Assembly (NCBI RefSeq): GCF_019175345.1
Contig: NZ_CP077717.1
Coordinates: 2,200,001-2,264,000, forward strand
Length of the DNA: 64,000 nucleotides
From: Saccharolobus shibatae B12
GTDB taxonomy: Archaea; Thermoproteota; Thermoprotei_A; Sulfolobales; Sulfolobaceae
Direction of reading: 5' to 3'
Part shown: in pieces, positions 18,217 to 26,029 of the stretch
How the letters are laid out: each line of letters begins with the position of its first letter
Numbering within the stretch: position 1 is the first letter of the stretch
Notes under the pieces: generated by a model
The model's database searches: none
Told to the model about the DNA's origin: nothing
Seen by the model: only the letters and a program-made list of their open reading frames with translations
Translations under genes and position numbers: made by a program

Positions 18217-19317
18217 ATGAGTTGGAGATTTATATCTCTCCCTCCTCAAGACGGCTATCACATGGTAACTTCGTTCGTATCGGTAGCAGATTATGTAAAT
18301 AGAGGAGGGAAAAATACATTATTGGTTTTTTCAGTTAAGGAGCCATTTGTAAATGTAGGAGTCCATCAAGAAGTATGGCTCGAAGTTGATTTAGAATTTA
18401 CCAAAAAGATGAAAATTCCAGTAGTTAGGCGTGATTTAGGAGGAGGGACAGTAGTAATAACAGCAGGCGAACATGATTATTTTATTGTGGTTAGGCAAGA
18501 AGATGCACCAAGAAATCCCACTGAACTATATAGGAAATTCCTCACGCCCGTAATAAACGTTTTACGTTCATATGGGTTGAACGCAGATTTAAGGGATCAG
18601 GATATAGTAGTCAATGGAAAGAAAATAAGTGGAAACGGTGCAATGACACGTGGTAATTCAGTTGTATTAGCTGGAAATATTTTGTTAAGTCTAGACGTTG
18701 ATCTAATTAGTAAGTGCATAAAGGTTCCTACAGAAAAGTTTAGGGACAAAATGGCTAAGGATATGTCAGAATGGTTAACATCATTAGAAAATGAATTAGG
18801 ATATGTTCCACCTAGGGATGAAATTAACAGAAAACTTAAGGAAGCCTTTGAAAGAGAATTAGGCATCAAATTCGAGGATTCGACATTAACACCAGAGGAA
18901 ATAGAATTATGGGAGAAACTGGCAAGTGAAAAGGCTAAAGAGGAATGGATATTTTACAAGGATAATAGACACCCTAATATTCACACAGAAAGATGCGTTA
19001 AAATCTCGTCAGCAGTAGCTCTTTGTCACCTTGACTATAAGGCTAGAAAGTTGTTAAGAATTACCCTTAAAATAGTAAATAAGAAAATTGATGAAATATC
19101 AATTTCTGGTGACTTTTTCGTCATGTCACCGAATGGATTCATAGAATATTTGGAAGATAGGCTAAGGGGAGTATCAAGTAATTTGGAGGAGATAAGAAAA
19201 GTAATTCTTGACGCATTTAACGAGAAGAAACCAGTGATATTTGGTTTTAATGAAAACGATTTAATAGATGCATTAACTGAAATTATGAGAAAACCTGAAA
19301 TACAAGAGGTTATTTAA
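18217..19317 (+). CDS. Lipoate-protein ligase-like protein
   Basis: 366 residues. The BPL/LplA/LipB fold is seen in residues 20-190 with PVVRRDLGGGTVV (lipoyl-AMP binding RRxxGGGxV motif), DIVVNGKKISGNGAMTRG and VVLAGNILLSLD. A C-terminal region from about 240 (CVKISSAVALCHLDYKARKLLRI) resembles an accessory LplA C-terminal/LplB domain, here fused. It should activate lipoate and attach it to the GcvH-like protein encoded one base upstream; the two are clearly co-transcribed. Length is close to LplA proteins with the extra domain. Confidence 0.85.
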   Translation: MSWRFISLPPQDGYHMVTSFVSVADYVNRGGKNTLLVFSVKEPFVNVGVHQEVWLEVDLEFTKKMKIPVVRRDLGGGTVVITAGEHDYFIVVRQEDAPRNPTELYRKFLTPVINVLRSYGLNADLRDQDIVVNGKKISGNGAMTRGNSVVLAGNILLSLDVDLISKCIKVPTEKFRDKMAKDMSEWLTSLENELGYVPPRDEINRKLKEAFERELGIKFEDSTLTPEEIELWEKLASEKAKEEWIFYKDNRHPNIHTERCVKISSAVALCHLDYKARKLLRITLKIVNKKIDEISISGDFFVMSPNGFIEYLEDRLRGVSSNLEEIRKVILDAFNEKKPVIFGFNENDLIDALTEIMRKPEIQEVI

Positions 19318-19440
19318 ATTTTTGCCTTATTTTCTTATTATATTACATTACTTAAAGTTGGTTAGTAATATTTAATAGTTATATAGTAGTGTAAAAGTAA
19401 AGAAAGGCTTTTTTACTCATAATATAAACATAATACATGT

Positions 19441-20082
19441 ATGAAAGAGATAGATTTGACAGTAGAAAGAGATGCTAATGTTAGGAAGTTTATAGTGATG
19501 CAGAATATACAATCCGACGAAAATGAGATTATATTTAAAGTAGATAAAGATGGAAAAAATACATTGGAAGATATATGCAATGAATTGGAATATGAGTGTG
19601 AAGAGTACGAAAAAGATGGAGTTTATTCTGTAAAAGTAAAGAAAAGTACTGAAGTTAAAGGATCCATAAGCGACATTATTGATTTTCTAGTCCCCTTACC
19701 TCCCAAGAGCGTTAATGAAAAAATTATAAATCCAGCAATTTTGACCTTGTTTATACCACAAATTAAAGCAGTTTCTAGCATAAGAGAGGGAGTTCATTTA
19801 TTAAGAATTAAATGGGTCATAAGTTGGGATACTCCTTTAACTGTGTATAATGTAAAGTTAGACGATGATAGGTACATAACTAGGTATTATGCGTCACAGA
19901 AAATACCATTATTTAACGTATCATTCGGATTTGATTTTTACATAACATCAGAAGGTACTGGAAGTAGGATAAAGATGAAAGAGTGGTATAAGGGACCTTT
20001 TAAACAGTTAGCTAAAGGGGAAATAGAAAAACACTTAAAGAAAGCGAAGGAACTACTTCCGGAATTTCTAATTAAAATTTAG
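19441..20082 (+). CDS. Conserved protein of unknown function, possibly SRPBCC-like
   Basis: 213 residues, soluble, charged. The C-terminal half (HLLRIKWVISWDTPLTVYNVKL, then PLFNVSFGFDFYITSEGTGSRIKMKEWYKGP and a final helix with LAKGEIEKHLKKAKELL) has the strand order and long last helix of START/SRPBCC folds, but I see no signature motif, so this is weak. A TATA-like GCTTTTTTAC at 19408-19417 fits a leaderless start at ATG 19441. The 3' end overlaps the convergent gene at 20072 by 11 bp. Confidence 0.65.
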   Translation: MKEIDLTVERDANVRKFIVMQNIQSDENEIIFKVDKDGKNTLEDICNELEYECEEYEKDGVYSVKVKKSTEVKGSISDIIDFLVPLPPKSVNEKIINPAILTLFIPQIKAVSSIREGVHLLRIKWVISWDTPLTVYNVKLDDDRYITRYYASQKIPLFNVSFGFDFYITSEGTGSRIKMKEWYKGPFKQLAKGEIEKHLKKAKELLPEFLIKI

Positions 20083-20404
20083 CTAACTGCCTCAGACTAT
20101 TTATCTTCTCGACTAACTCCTCTATATCCTTTAACTCATTGGCAAGTTTCTGGTCTTGTTTAATCGTATTAATTATACTTACCAGTTCCTCCCAGTAAGT
20201 TCCCATATATGTTTCTGGATTGTACTTATGCATAGTAATTATCTCAGTTATGATAGCTAATCTATTAATTACACCCATGTTCTTTAATTCTAGCTTATAC
20301 TTTATCATTAGATCATTAATTGAATCTAAAAGCATTTGGATATAACCTACAATTTCTCTTCTCTCCCTCTCTCCGACACCTAATATACTTCCCTCCACTG
20401 CCAT
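20072..20404 (-). CDS. Conserved small helical protein, unknown function
   Basis: About 110 residues, almost entirely helical and charged (ERERREIVGYIQMLLDSINDLMIKY, then KDQKLANELKDIEELVEKINSL). No recognised domain. The frame opens at ATG 20449, but a minus-strand TATA box (TTATATATTTTA, about 20419-20432) lies ~26 bases before ATG 20404, so I choose 20404 as a leaderless start. Downstream of the OsmC gene on the same strand, with its own promoter. Confidence 0.6.
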   Translation of the reverse strand: MAVEGSILGVGERERREIVGYIQMLLDSINDLMIKYKLELKNMGVINRLAIITEIITMHKYNPETYMGTYWEELVSIINTIKQDQKLANELKDIEELVEKINSLRQLAKF

Positions 20405-20445
20405 AAGTACCCCGGTATAAAATATATAATTAAAAATTAAAAAAG

Positions 20446-20862
20446 TCAACTTTTGATTTTCCAGTTAATATTTACTTTAACACTCCTAGTTAACGTATCC
20501 CTCATTGGACATCGTTCTTCAGCTTCTTTTAATATTTCACTTATCCTACTATCTTCCGACTCAACTATTAACTCATAATTAACCTCTAATAAACCTGGAG
20601 GGACTTCTTTCGATCCTTGAAATCCATTAGTATCCATTTTCCCCTCAATATATCCTTCAATAGAATTGATAACAACACCTTTTTCTCTTGCTATATAGTA
20701 CACAGTCAAGATAAGACAAGATATTGCAGAAGCAAGACAGAATTCCTCTGGAGTAGGATTATCAGATCCTAATAAACCTACTCTTATCTCAGTTCCATTT
20801 AAGTCTACAATAACCTTATCCCTCTCTAGCTTACCTTCTGCAGTAAACGTTATCGTTGTCAA
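20446..20862 (-). CDS. OsmC/Ohr family protein
   Basis: 138 residues with the OsmC fold pattern: GLLGSDNPTPEEFCLASAISCLILTVYYIAREKGV, where Cys in the EFCLASAISC helix is a catalytic-type Cys, and a second Cys in AEERCPMRDTL at the expected later site. Members reduce organic hydroperoxides using a pair of cysteines. Overlaps the upstream hypothetical gene by 4 bp, so they are co-transcribed. Confidence 0.85.
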   Translation of the reverse strand: MTTITFTAEGKLERDKVIVDLNGTEIRVGLLGSDNPTPEEFCLASAISCLILTVYYIAREKGVVINSIEGYIEGKMDTNGFQGSKEVPPGLLEVNYELIVESEDSRISEILKEAEERCPMRDTLTRSVKVNINWKIKS

Positions 20863-21326
20863 TTTATAACACCTATATCTCTTAATATTGCAGTCTCTAT
20901 TCCATACTTAATATATAATCTTGTTTTTTCTTCTTCATTAAATCTCCTGCCAAATTCCTCTTCAACCTTCTCTATTTGTCTAGTAATTACTGTGCTGATG
21001 TTAGTCTCTATGGAAGGCTTATTTACCTTAAACGTATAATAAATGTCCAATAACAACTCATACATATCTTCGTCTAAATTAAGTAAAAAATTTCCTACTG
21101 CAGGAATAAGCTGATTATTAATCTCGATCATCTTGGCCTTAAAATAAGGCCTCCATGTTAGCATATGTAATTTCACAAAGTCCCATGAGGGAGGAAATCC
21201 CCTATATTCATCAGCATTGGGTACATTTACAACCTTATACTCCTCACCGTTGATATCTATTACTGCCTCAACTTCGAGCTCTAAATTTCCTACCTTTTCT
21301 TTCATATTAGTTTTCCTTTCATCCAA
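20859..21326 (-). CDS. Conserved protein of unknown function
   Basis: 155 residues, soluble, acidic. An N-terminal beta-rich piece (VEAVIDINGEEYKVVNVP) is followed by helices including NLDEDMYELLLDIYYTF and RQIEKVEEEFGRRFNEEEKTRLYIKYGIET. I recognise no family. First gene of the unit with osmC. The start may be ATG 21326 or ATG 21305. Confidence 0.65.
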   Translation of the reverse strand: MDERKTNMKEKVGNLELEVEAVIDINGEEYKVVNVPNADEYRGFPPSWDFVKLHMLTWRPYFKAKMIEINNQLIPAVGNFLLNLDEDMYELLLDIYYTFKVNKPSIETNISTVITRQIEKVEEEFGRRFNEEEKTRLYIKYGIETAILRDIGVIN

Positions 21327-21376
21327 ACAGAAAAATTTTTTTCTATCTCATTTATCAAATTAACATTGGTGATTAT

Positions 21377-21496
21377 ATGTCAAAAGTAGAAGATCCTTGT
21401 GTACGTGAATGCTTCTCACCAAGTAGTCAATGGAAATTTGTGGATATCTCGGAATGCATTGCAAAGTGTAAAGAACTCAATATAATTAAACCTTAG
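21377..21496 (+). CDS. Micro-protein with two CxxxC pairs
   Basis: A 39-residue frame: MSKVEDPCVRECFSP near the start and ECIAKCKEL near the end. The two CxxxC motifs are 19 residues apart, as in twin-CX3C proteins that form two parallel disulfides or bind a metal. A Shine-Dalgarno-like GGTGA sits four bases upstream of ATG 21377. It is divergent from the gene starting at 21326. Too short for statistics, so support is the Cys pattern, the ribosome binding site and the clean start and stop. Confidence 0.5.
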   Translation: MSKVEDPCVRECFSPSSQWKFVDISECIAKCKELNIIKP

Positions 21497-21599
21497 TTGA
21501 CTTTCTCATAAATAAATAGTACATCTATCGTTTATTACAATTGAAAGCTTGCCCGTAGGCGAAGTGGAGAAAAGTTTGTAAGTGAGAGAACGTTAGCAT

Positions 21600-21704
21600 G
21601 TATAAGATGATGGATCTCTAGACACTCCGGCTGCCCCTCAAGTAAATCAGCATCAATGGGAGGAACCCATGAACCGCTAAAGGAACCCTCATAGGTTGGG
21701 GAGT
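21600..21704 (+). mobile_element. Probable 3' remnant of a second tnpB-type IS element
   Basis: The plus strand here reads like an IS605-type right end: a CTCTAGACAC segment, then GGAACCCTCATAGGTTGGGGAGTCAG ending at 21704. The same order (CTCTAGACC..., GAACCCTC, hairpin, GGGG, GTCAG) is found at the right end of the intact tnpB element near 16150-16200. One plus frame has a stop near 21615 and then runs open to a TAG at 21690-21692. No complete gene remains. A minus-strand frame (21535-21723) here is not convincing. Confidence 0.35.
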
Positions 21705-21909
21705 CAGTAGTATCTAGAATCATTCCATGCTGTTATTACTTTACTGTATGTTATTATACTACTTTAGGAAATCTTAATTATAAATGATAACTTGAATTAT
21801 TCAGAAAAATCTGAAAATAGGAATATCTTAAACTAGTTATGTTCGTCTCAACTTTCTATCAGTGCTACAATGGATCATCATAAATCAAGCCGCCCATCGG
21901 TCATCATAA

Positions 21910-22817
<908 letters not shown>

Positions 22818-22935
22818 AGCACGGGCTTTTCTTCATGGTCTCTTATGCAAGAATGTATCCGACTGTTCCGGGGTCGGACTTTCATAGGGTTTCATGATAT
22901 TTGATAATCATTTATCGTGCTTATACACCCCAGTA

Positions 22936-22950
22936 TAAACTTATATACCC
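22936..22950 (+). promoter_or_regulatory. TATA box before the 90-residue plasmid gene
   Basis: AAACTTATATACC, centred about 26 bases before ATG 22969, predicts a leaderless mRNA for that gene. Upstream of it a C-rich ACACCCC / TACCCC pair flanks the box and may be an operator. Confidence 0.5.
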
Positions 22951-22968
22951 CGTAGACTATTTTGAATT

Positions 22969-23241
22969 ATGGTTTCAAAGGAGGATTTACAATTCATTGT
23001 ATCAATTCTTGATATTAATGACAAGAAGGAGTTGGTTAAGCAATTCAGTGATGTGTTTAGGGTAATGATGGAGGAAAAGATAATTTCGAAACCGTGGTAT
23101 TATAAGATGATGAAGGGATATGCGCCAAGTGATGATTTACTAATGAGAGCGTGTGAAATTAACGATAAGTTAAGAGAATTCATTATCAAGAAAGCTGTTG
23201 AGAAAGCAAACCATATTTTAGAGATTGTAGAAAACGGCTAA
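22969..23241 (+). CDS. Plasmid-encoded 90-residue helical protein, possible regulator
   Basis: Helical and charged throughout. The segment KPWYYKMMKGYAPSDDLLMRACEINDKL resembles the helix-turn-helix-like block found in some Sulfolobus plasmid/virus integrases and small regulators, but the match is by eye and weak. A well-placed TATA box supports expression. It follows int(C) in the same direction with 150 bp between. It could correspond to the small conserved regulator (plrA position) of pRN plasmids; I cannot confirm that. Confidence 0.6.
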   Translation: MVSKEDLQFIVSILDINDKKELVKQFSDVFRVMMEEKIISKPWYYKMMKGYAPSDDLLMRACEINDKLREFIIKKAVEKANHILEIVENG

Positions 23242-23742
23242 CTGAACATTTTGTTTGTCAAGTTTCTTACTATATCCCCCCCACCCCGGTTTCTGCTTAC
23301 TTGACTTACTGGCCACCTAAAAGGGAATGTTCTCAAACAGTCATCAGATTCGATAAATGTTTGCAAAAAATATTGTATTATTCGTAAAAATTATTTTTGC
23401 CGTTTTTATTCGCTAAAATGATATAGCAATGTGAAGAGAAAAATACTGTCTTATAAAACATTTATGTAGAGGTTGTGATGTCATCATAGGTAGTGTAACA
23501 AGTACAAGTTATTTATCCTCACTAGTGCTTTCAGAAAATTTATAGCTTTAGGCAAAGGATATACCACTAGATCACAGTCTAAGAACTTTTCCAAAATACT
23601 AACGTATTTTCGAGGGAGATAATATCATTAAATGAGGCTTATTGGGGTACAGTATATTAGAAATAAGCCAGTATAATATTACAAATAATTTTCGAGTTTC
23701 ATAACTACATGAGAACAGTCCAAGGAAAAAAGACTTATATTG
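23242..23742. other. Plasmid intergenic region without supported gene
   Basis: 500 bp, AT-rich except for a C-rich start (CCCCCCACCCCGG near 23277-23289). Stops occur in all frames. I see no tRNA, no clear repeat and no gene. The C-rich tract after the 90-residue gene could be part of a terminator or replication signal. Confidence 0.5.
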
Positions 23743-24315
23743 TTAATACACGTAAGTTATTGTTACCGTTTGACTTGCACCATTGAAGAAGTCACTATTT
23801 CCTATATAAACGGTTACTTGTCCAGGAAGGACTGGAAAGTACACTACTCCTCCACTTCCTATACTATATGTTTGGCTAACTATTTGCCCTGCGTTGTTAG
23901 TGTTTTCGACAATGTACACTTGCGTTTTAGTTGTAGTTGAGGATTGTACGTTTACTATAACATATCCAGCGTATTGTGCATTGAAGGGTATTCCATAATA
24001 CTGTGATGCGGGCTCATTAATGGCATAGTTATTTACGATTGTTTGAGAATCTTGCAAATTAACTATATTTTGGTAATTCTGGAGTTGACTTTGGTAGTTC
24101 TGGAGTTGACTTTGCAAACTGGCTATCTGACTCTGAAGAGTATTAACCTGGTTTTGCAAATCTGGACATGATGAGGATCCAGTGGCATTGCCACTTCCCC
24201 CGGCATTATTGATAAATGATGGGTTGAAATATGCCATTGCAATGAAGAGGGCAAGTATTATGGCAACTATTAATAGCACGATACCCGCTATAACTCTAGC
24301 TTTCATATTAATCAA
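23743..24315 (-). CDS. Membrane-anchored coiled-coil protein of the integrated plasmid
   Basis: About 187-190 residues: an N-terminal membrane helix (VIAGIVLLIVAIILALFIAMAY), a short Gly/Ser linker with one Cys, a glutamine-rich coiled coil (LQNQVNTLQSQIASLQSQL, then a repeated QNYQSQL heptad from a 21-bp DNA repeat), and a C-terminal extracellular beta domain ending VTITYVY. Type II signal-anchor topology with the head outside is likely. Transcribed against the replication genes. Start ATG 24315 or 24306. Similar helix-coil-beta-head proteins occur in Sulfolobus; a role in cell contact or as a host-acquired cargo gene is a guess. Confidence 0.7.
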   Translation of the reverse strand: MINMKARVIAGIVLLIVAIILALFIAMAYFNPSFINNAGGSGNATGSSSCPDLQNQVNTLQSQIASLQSQLQNYQSQLQNYQNIVNLQDSQTIVNNYAINEPASQYYGIPFNAQYAGYVIVNVQSSTTTKTQVYIVENTNNAGQIVSQTYSIGSGGVVYFPVLPGQVTVYIGNSDFFNGASQTVTITYVY

Positions 24316-25317
24316 GATATTTTAATCGGATTACTTATTTAAGTTTTCTTTTCCTAATAAGAGAAATTTCCAATAATTACTTATTGATAGTTTCCCTTAC
24401 TTTTGTCTTGCTAACTTAGGTATTTTTTATAAGCGTGAAAATTATTATGTTGAGAATTTCATGGGGAGCCGTCAGCTAAAAGTGTCTAGGGGATAGCAGA
24501 TTAGCAAAACAAAAAAGCACAATATATCTAACCGCATAAGCAAAACCAGAAAAATAGTTCTGAAGATTAATCACCACGATAGTTAGGGAGAATTGCTCAG
24601 TGTTTAGATAAACGAATGTGAGCCACCACAAACAGTTTATGATTAAAAGCACGGCTATTATCACATATACTTTCTTCCCCCGTTACGATTTGGCGGAAGA
24701 TCGCAGTCTAGCGCTAAATCTCGATGACTGTTTTTAAAAACACGAGAGGATTTTTAAAAATAATGTTTGCTCCCCAAACAACCTCCTGATTATTCTCCTC
24801 CTACTTACTCTTTCTTTAAATTAGAAAGCCGTTTAATGGGCAACCCATGGTCAATTAAGAGTCTCCGCTTTCTCAGGCCACAAGAAAGTATATATTGAAA
24901 GGTAGCGAAATATTTTCAAAACATTTGTTCCTTCTTGTGTGGAAAGTGGTGAAGAAGCATATAAAAAAAGAAAAAGAAGAGGCCCCTTTGACCGTGATTT
25001 AATGAGTCATGGAAAGAATAAACACACCGTTTCATATTCTCCACGAAGAGACTCATCTTCTTAGAAAGAAGAGTGATTATTCTTCATGTTTTTCTGTCTT
25101 GCATCCTCTTCTTCTTCACTATATGTAGTTTTTTGCGTTACCGCTTGAAGAACAATTTTTATTGATAACAATAAATAAATACTATGATATAATAATCTCA
25201 ACACGAAATACTCGTTTACTTAACAATCTCTAAAAAGAGAATGCTATTAAGGTAGTTTAAAAAAGATAAGCATAGAGAGAATTGATGAAAATGATTTTGC
25301 GTTAATGAACTCTGTTT
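24316..25317. other. Plasmid region with no strongly supported gene
   Basis: About 1 kb with no long frame. A 62-codon minus-strand frame (24476-24664, GTG start, two hydrophobic stretches) could be a small membrane protein, but has no clear promoter or ribosome site. Short inverted repeats are present, for example ATGGG-CAA-CCCAT at 24836-24848. The rest is purine/pyrimidine-skewed (long GAAGA and CTTCT runs around 24960-25130). Confidence 0.45.
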
Positions 25318-25340
25318 AGCCCATGGATGGGCTATATAAA
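25318..25340 (+). promoter_or_regulatory. Palindromic operator-like site joined to a TATA box
   Basis: A perfect 7-bp inverted repeat AGCCCAT-GG-ATGGGCT (25318-25333) runs directly into CTATATAAAG (25332-25341), a good archaeal TATA box. A transcript would start near 25362. A repressor bound here would block TBP/TFB. The only frame behind it (TTG 25368, 64 codons) is weak, so the product may be a leader or a regulatory RNA across the copG upstream region. Confidence 0.45.
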
Positions 25341-25543
25341 GAAAGTTAAAGAAAAACCGTAGTTTATTTGAGCTTTTTCAGCACCACTTTTTGCAAACAT
25401 TTTCTCAAACCAGAAAAAAGCAGAGATAGTTTTGTAAACATTTTGTTATTATGCAAAATATTCTTGAAGAGAAGTGGAAAGCACGTGCATGGGCCTATAC
25501 TCCTCAACAAACCCGTAAAAATCACGGCTGATATAAAGTTTTC

Positions 25544-25575
25544 AAACGTGAAAAAACGTTAAGAAAACGTGAAAA
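25544..25575 (+). repeat. Two direct repeats AAACGTGAAAA spaced two helix turns apart
   Basis: AAACGTGAAAA occurs at 25544-25554 and 25565-25575, 21 bp start to start, with a related AAAACGTTAAG between. They sit about 45 bp before the TATA box (CTTTTTAAAC, 25614-25623) of the copG-repA operon, a position suited to an operator or activator site. CopG of pRN1 is known to bind its own promoter region; whether it binds here is untested. Confidence 0.4.
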
Positions 25576-25645
25576 TTTTTGTTTTTTCGGTCTAAAACCT
25601 GAATGAAATAAAAGACTTTTTAAACCATAAAGAGAATGTAGTTAC

Positions 25646-25818
25646 ATGGGTGGTTCACTTTAACTAAGTGGGTAAGCATAAAGATGAATGAAAAACTCTT
25701 CACACTGCTAGATGAAACGGCTAAAGAATACGGCATATCAAAAAGCCAAATTATACGTGAAGGAATAGTAAAAGAGTTGGCGGAAATTAGGGAAGTGAAA
25801 AGACAAAGTCATCATTAA
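25646..25818 (+). CDS. copG: CopG-like ribbon-helix-helix protein, with apparent 1-nt frameshift near the start
   Basis: From ATG 25684 the frame codes 44 residues: MNEKLFTLLDETAKEYGISKSQ, then IIREGIVKELAEI, the two helices of a ribbon-helix-helix domain. The beta-strand that contacts DNA should precede them; in the same frame upstream the sequence reads TKWVSIKM, a fitting strand, but has no start codon. The ATG at 25646, about 27 bases after the TATA box, is one frame off and stops after five codons. Adding one T in CACTTTAAC (25657-25665) would join them. So the gene is either frameshifted or starts internally. In pRN1, CopG (ORF56) represses the copG-repA operon. Confidence 0.65.
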
Positions 25819-25861
25819 CCTCAGCCAACACGGGACAATCATCAAAAAATCAGTGGGGCAT

Positions 25862-26029
25862 ATGTGTATGGCTAGTTTAAACTCTCTTAAGCAAAATAAA
25901 AAACCTTCATGCCCATTCGGAAGGCATTGTCTAAGCGATAGCAGTATTTGTGGATACATGGGCTATTATGCAGAGTGCCCTCAGGTTAGGGTAGACGGAA
26001 GATTAGTAGAGGCGATACAACATGGATAG
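25862..26029 (+). CDS. Small cysteine-rich protein overlapping repA
   Basis: 55 residues from ATG 25862 (in-frame GTG 25853 and ATG 25868 are alternatives). Four Cys plus His lie in one block: PSCPFGRHCLSD, then SICGYMGYYAECPQV, suggesting a single zinc site or two disulfides. It ends at TAG 26027-26029, overlapping the repA ATG at 26022 by 8 bp, so it is coupled to repA translation. It lies between copG and repA, a position I do not recall as occupied in pRN1. Function unknown; a copy-control or primase accessory role is a guess from position. Confidence 0.55.
   Translation: MCMASLNSLKQNKKPSCPFGRHCLSDSSICGYMGYYAECPQVRVDGRLVEAIQHG

Noticed and set aside
21535-21723. 62-codon minus-strand frame
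   Set aside because: Lies opposite an apparent IS right end; composition fits antisense of that end better than a gene.
24476-24664. 62-codon minus-strand frame in the plasmid, two hydrophobic stretches
   Set aside because: GTG start without clear promoter or SD; could be a small membrane protein, so it is mentioned only in the regional note.
25368-25562. 64-codon frame behind the palindromic promoter at 25318
   Set aside because: TTG start, unusual composition and no domain; the promoter may serve an RNA instead.
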